A stretch of DNA of 27,156 nucleotides. Source: an uncultured Eggerthellaceae bacterium. GTDB lineage: Bacteria; Actinomycetota; Coriobacteriia; Coriobacteriales; Eggerthellaceae. Below the pieces are notes generated by a model. The model was not told the origin of the DNA, ran no database searches, and saw nothing but the letters and a program-made list of their open reading frames with translations. The number at the start of each line of letters is the position of its first letter. Positions within the stretch are counted from its first letter, which is position 1. Made by a program: the position numbers and the translations under genes. The stretch spans positions 1 through 27,156 of the forward strand of contig CAKUNS010000025.1 in NCBI GenBank assembly GCA_934668515.1, given 5' to 3'. Below, piece by piece: positions 24,235-27,156 of this stretch.

Positions 24235-25524
24235 TTATTCCTTATCCTCGAGCAGTTTCTCAACAGCAGCAAGCTTTACGCAGCAGACGAAGACGTCCAG
24301 CGCCACGGAAAGCTCCTCGAGCGGTGGGAGGGTAGGGGCGATGCGGATGTTCGTGTCGTATGGATCGTTCTTGCAAGGCCAGGTGGCGCCTGATCCGGTC
24401 ATAGTGACGCCGGCTGCCTTGGCAAGCTCGACGATGCGCTTGGCGCAGCCCTTGGGAGCGTCGAATGAGATGAAGTAGCCACCGCGCGGGTTGGTCCAGC
24501 TGCAGCCGTCAACTTCTGCAAGGCCTGCGGCGAGCTTTTCCTGCACCAGCTCGAACTTCGGGCGGATGATGGCTGCATGCTTGCTCATATGCTCGGCAAT
24601 GCCGTCGGCGTCTTTCAGGAACTTGACGTGACGCAGCTGGTTTATCTTGTCGTAGCCGATGACGGCGGGGCTGATGAGGCTCTTGATCTCGGCGATGTTC
24701 TCGCCGCTTGCCGCGATTGCCGAGATGCCGGCGCCGGGGAAGGTGATCTTCGAGGTAGAGGCGAACTTCAGGTAACGATTCGGGTTGCCGGCAGCGGCGC
24801 AAGCCTGGGCGATGTCCTTAAGCTGATCCTGATTTTCGGGCTCATCGAACAAATGATGCACGCAATAAGCGTTGTCCCAGAAGATGCGGAAGTCTTCAGC
24901 AGCGCATTTCATGCTTGCAAGGCGATCGACGACTTCGTCGGAATACGTGGTGCCCGCAGGATTGGAATACTTGGGCACGCACCAGATGCCTTTGACAGAG
25001 GCGTCGTTCGCGACAGCCTGCTCGACGAAATCCATGTCGGGGCCGTCTTCGTTCATGGGAACAGGGATAAGCTCGAAGCCAAAGCTCTCGGTTACCAGGA
25101 AATGCCTGTCATAACCGGGAACGGGGCAAAGCCACTTCACGTTATCCAGCTTGCCCCAGGGCGTAGAGCCAAGGGCACCGTGCGCAACATAGCGGGAAAC
25201 AGCGTTATACATAAGGGTAAGGCTTGAGGCGCCGCCGACGATGACGTTCTCGGGCTTGTCGTCAAGCATTGCGGCTATAAGGCGTTTTGCCTCGGGGATG
25301 CCGTCCAATACTCCGTAGTTGCGGCAATCGGTGCCATCCTCAGAGAAGCAATCATCGATTCCCGTAACAGTAGTAAGTAGAGGCATGCTTAGGTCGAGCT
25401 GGTCGGCGGCCGGCTTGCCACGGGCCATGTTCAGGGCAAGGCCGCGCGCCTTGATGTGCGCATACTCGTCGTCAAGGCGGGTTTTCAAGGCCTTAAGATC
25501 GGCTGATTCAAGGTCGGTGTACAT
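24235..25524 (-). CDS. PLP-dependent aminotransferase, MocR-clan / aspartate aminotransferase-like
   Basis: Fold-type I aminotransferase, 429 residues, closest in look to the actinobacterial aspartate-aminotransferase group (Aminotran_MocR domain), without any DNA-binding domain. PLP lysine K259 in STSKITFPGAG; cofactor contacts N188 (SNPAG) and D217/Y220 (DNAY); N-terminal MARGKPAADQLDLS; substrate-carboxylate arginine likely in NIRIAPTLPP near the C-terminus. The ATG is preceded by AAAGGA. It heads an operon with the symporter, which suggests uptake and transamination of an amino acid. The amino donor cannot be fixed from sequence; aspartate or alanine are candidates. Confidence 0.88.
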   Translation of the reverse strand: MYTDLESADLKALKTRLDDEYAHIKARGLALNMARGKPAADQLDLSMPLLTTVTGIDDCFSEDGTDCRNYGVLDGIPEAKRLIAAMLDDKPENVIVGGASSLTLMYNAVSRYVAHGALGSTPWGKLDNVKWLCPVPGYDRHFLVTESFGFELIPVPMNEDGPDMDFVEQAVANDASVKGIWCVPKYSNPAGTTYSDEVVDRLASMKCAAEDFRIFWDNAYCVHHLFDEPENQDQLKDIAQACAAAGNPNRYLKFASTSKITFPGAGISAIAASGENIAEIKSLISPAVIGYDKINQLRHVKFLKDADGIAEHMSKHAAIIRPKFELVQEKLAAGLAEVDGCSWTNPRGGYFISFDAPKGCAKRIVELAKAAGVTMTGSGATWPCKNDPYDTNIRIAPTLPPLEELSVALDVFVCCVKLAAVEKLLEDKE

Positions 25525-25760
25525 ATATTTGTCCTTTCTTGGGGTCGGGTTATTGTACCCCTAAGAGATTGCCGCTTGGTTTCATCGGCTTACTAAACTT
25601 ACAAGCGGTCGTGAGCGGTCAAATAGGCAAGGGGATTGGAAAAATAAAACGACTTTTCAAAAATCTTTTTTGCCGATTTTTGGTGAAAAATACCAAAAAA
25701 CAAGTGATGATCTGCGGAAACGAAGGAATCATGGAGACACACCCGGGGGCGTGTAGCTGA
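25525..25760. other. AT-rich spacer between aminotransferase and the tRNA-tuf operon
   Basis: The gap from 25525 to 25869 is 345 bases, notably AT-rich at 25620-25705. It holds a possible -10 TACAAT for the aminotransferase (- strand, 25557-25552), a 10-bp-spaced direct repeat AGCGGTC (25604 and 25614), a 23-bp inverted repeat (25677-25699) and the tRNA promoter. No credible gene is seen. Confidence 0.5.
25677..25699. repeat. Perfect inverted repeat in the spacer
   Basis: TTTTTGGT-N7-ACCAAAAA. The 8-bp arms are perfect and the centre is AT-rich. It lies about 150 bp upstream of the aminotransferase start and 60 bp upstream of the tRNA promoter. It could be a regulator-binding site; there is no adjoining T-run typical of a terminator beyond its own arms. 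Confidence 0.4.
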
Positions 25761-25789
25761 TTGACAGACCCCCGTACCTAGCGTAATAT
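25761..25789 (+). promoter_or_regulatory. Promoter of the tRNA-tuf operon
   Basis: Consensus -35 TTGACA (25761-25766), 17-bp spacer, TAATAT (25784-25789). Predicted start near 25796, about 74 nt before tRNA-Tyr. The -35 lies within an inverted repeat CGGGGG/CCCCCG (25744-25749 with 25769-25774). Confidence 0.65.
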
Positions 25790-25869
25790 TCTCAATCGCT
25801 CCGAGGGAAGTACGCTTTCCGAACGAGCGGCAGCTTGAAAAGTACACATGAATTTGAGCGAGCCAAAAT

Positions 25870-25954
25870 GGGCGTGTGCCCGAGTGGTTAAAGGGGACGG
25901 GCTGTAAACCCGTTAGCTATGCTTACCAAGGTTCGAATCCTTGCGCGCCCACCA
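25870..25954 (+). tRNA. tRNA-Tyr (GTA)
   Basis: 85 nt including encoded CCA. Acceptor GGGCGTG pairs with CGCGCCC; anticodon stem ACGGG/CCCGT around CTGTAAA gives GTA. The long variable arm is that of a class II tRNA, as expected for tyrosine. T-loop GTTCGAATC. First gene of the tRNA-tuf unit. Confidence 0.97.
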
Positions 25955-25961
25955 TTTTCTC

Positions 25962-26037
25962 GCCCGTGTAGCTCAGTAGGTAGAGCACTTCGTTGGTAAC
26001 GAAGAGGTCACCGGTTCAAGTCCGGTCGCGGGCTCCA
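25962..26037 (+). tRNA. tRNA-Thr (GGT)
   Basis: 76 nt with encoded CCA. Acceptor GCCCGTG/CGCGGGC, D-arm AGCTCAGTAGGTAGAGC, anticodon stem CTTCG/CGAAG around TTGGTAA giving GGT, T-arm CCGGTTCAAGTCCGG. Starts 7 nt after tRNA-Tyr. Confidence 0.97.
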
Positions 26038-26042
26038 TTTCT

Positions 26043-26119
26043 GGCGGTGTAGCTCAGTTGGTTAGAGCACACGGCTCATACCCGTGATGTCATTGGTTCG
26101 AGTCCAATCACCGCTACCA
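26043..26119 (+). tRNA. tRNA-Met (CAT), elongator type
   Basis: 77 nt with encoded CCA. Acceptor GGCGGTG/CACCGCT (first pair G-T), anticodon stem CACGG/CCGTG around CTCATAC giving CAT. It lacks the three consecutive G-C pairs of initiator tRNA next to the anticodon loop. An isoleucine tRNA with lysidine-modified CAT cannot be fully excluded, but elongator Met fits the order tRNA-Tyr, tRNA-Thr, tRNA-Met, tuf. Confidence 0.92.
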
Positions 26120-26131
26120 GAACTTTTTTGA

Positions 26132-26155
26132 AAGCATCCTCTTCGGGGGATGCTT
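26132..26155 (+). promoter_or_regulatory. UUCG-capped hairpin between tRNA-Met and tuf
   Basis: 10-bp stem AAGCATCCTC / GGGGATGCTT (one G-T pair) closed by a C(TTCG)G tetraloop. It is followed by CTTATATATAG, a poor T-tract, while TTTTTT lies just before the hairpin. It may be a weak terminator/attenuator or a processing boundary that separates tRNA precursors from tuf mRNA. Confidence 0.5.
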
Positions 26156-26216
26156 CTTATATATAGGTATTTATCGCCGAAACAACGCGATTTCATCAAT
26201 AGAAAGGATGATTTCC

Positions 26217-27156
26217 ATGGCCAAGGAACATTTCGACCGCTCCAAGCCGCATGTAAACATCGGCACCATCGGTCACGTCGACCACGGCAAAACCACTCTT
26301 ACGGCTGCCATCTCCAAGACCCTGTCTATGAACGACGGTTCTCATGGCACCGCTAACGCTAACTTCACCGCTTTCGAGAACATCGACAAAGCTCCCGAGG
26401 AGCGCGAGCGCGGCATCACCATCTCCATCGCTCACATCGAGTACGAGACCGATAAGCGTCACTACGCTCACGTTGACTGCCCCGGCCATGCTGACTACGT
26501 CAAGAACATGATCACCGGTGCTGCTCAGATGGACGGCGCTATCCTCGTTGTTGCCGGTACCGATGGCCCGATGCAGCAGACTCGTGAACACATCCTTCTC
26601 GCCCGTCAGGTTGGCGTTCCTGCAATGGTTGTGTTCCTCAACAAGTGCGACCTCGTTGATGATCCGGAACTTCTCGACCTCGTCGAAATGGAAACTAGAG
26701 ACCTTCTCTCTTCCTACGACTTCCCGGGCGACGATATTCCGATCATCCGCGGCAGCGCAAGAGCAGCTCTCGACGCTCCCAACGATTTGAGCGACCCGGC
26801 TTACAAGCCGATCCTCGAACTCATGGATGCAGTTGATGACTATATTCCGACTCCGGACCGTGCTGCTGACCAGCCCTTCCTTATGCCTGTCGAAGACGTG
26901 TTCTCCATCTCCGGCCGTGGTACTGTTGCTACCGGTCGTGTTGAAAGAGGTCAGGTCAAGATGGCAGACGAAGTTGAAATCGTCGGCCTCGCTCCCGAAG
27001 CTAAGAAGACCACCATTACCGGTATCGAAATGTTCCATAAGATGATGGACTACGCTGAAGCCGGCGATAACATCGGTGCTCTTCTCCGCGGTATCGCAAA
27101 GAACGAAATCGAAAGAGGACAGGTTCTTGCAAAGCCCGGCACCATCACTCCGCACA
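26217..27156 (+). CDS. tuf: Elongation factor Tu (3' end outside window)
   Basis: GTPase that delivers aminoacyl-tRNA to the ribosome. 313 complete codons are visible. G1 GHVDHGKT, switch I region with ERGITIS, G3 DCPGHADY, G4 NKCD and G5 GSA are all present, followed by the domain II start (PFLMPVEDVF, GRGTVATGRVERG). AGAAAGGA precedes the ATG. It follows three tRNA genes, an arrangement like the tRNA-tufB operon of Escherichia coli. Odd feature: glutamate codons are GAG (6 of 7) up to residue 77 and then GAA (14 of 14) from residue 124 on, and AGA arginine codons appear only in the later part. This suggests a mosaic gene or a chimeric sequence near the window end. Confidence 0.97.
   Translation, partial: MAKEHFDRSKPHVNIGTIGHVDHGKTTLTAAISKTLSMNDGSHGTANANFTAFENIDKAPEERERGITISIAHIEYETDKRHYAHVDCPGHADYVKNMITGAAQMDGAILVVAGTDGPMQQTREHILLARQVGVPAMVVFLNKCDLVDDPELLDLVEMETRDLLSSYDFPGDDIPIIRGSARAALDAPNDLSDPAYKPILELMDAVDDYIPTPDRAADQPFLMPVEDVFSISGRGTVATGRVERGQVKMADEVEIVGLAPEAKKTTITGIEMFHKMMDYAEAGDNIGALLRGIAKNEIERGQVLAKPGTITPH

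Noticed and set aside
1..27156. CRISPR arrays, insertion sequences, phage genes, attachment sites
   Set aside because: No repeat-spacer pattern, transposase, integrase or terminal inverted repeats were seen on either strand.

Overview
The window looks like the chromosome of a high-GC anaerobic Actinomycetota of the Coriobacteriia, probably Eggerthellales. This is inferred from GC-rich coding sequence, frequent GTG starts, a single-chain pyruvate:ferredoxin oxidoreductase, CCA-encoding tRNAs and the overall protein flavour. I cannot name a genus from sequence alone. Nineteen protein genes (two cut by the window edges, two damaged) and three tRNA genes are visible, with strong intrinsic terminators separating most units.

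Left part (1-6281, + strand): the C-terminal portion of an ABC-F ATPase, trmL and adk (housekeeping); then a 725-residue GT-C-like membrane protein that seems to be read from a nearly leaderless mRNA, followed closely by nagA.

Centre (6446-15055, - strand): in transcription order, a solute-binding lipoprotein, a permease, a permease-ATPase fusion and an ATPase of the peptide/nickel ABC family, then nanA, nanK and nanE. With nagA converging from the other side, this gives import, cleavage of N-acetylneuraminate, ManNAc phosphorylation, epimerisation to GlcNAc-6-P and deacetylation to GlcN-6-P. Only nagB is not in view. The main functional proposal is that the 'oligopeptide' transporter is in fact the sialic acid importer (SatABCD/NanBCDF-like). 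The two units have separate promoters that share a short element across -10 and start site, and terminators sit after the binding-protein gene and between nanK and nanE.

Right part (15492-27156): nifJ; a GntR/YtrA-type regulator with its DUF1648/DUF5808 membrane-protein partner, preceded by two tandem, equally built inverted repeats that overlap the promoter; two adjacent damaged genes (an N-terminally truncated UMF1-type MFS transporter and a frameshifted zinc-dependent phospholipase C); a putP-type symporter co-transcribed with a MocR-clan aminotransferase; and tRNA-Tyr, tRNA-Thr, tRNA-Met followed by tuf. The tuf reading frame changes glutamate codon choice abruptly from GAG to GAA near residues 77-124, which suggests either gene conversion or a chimeric join near the end of the sequence.
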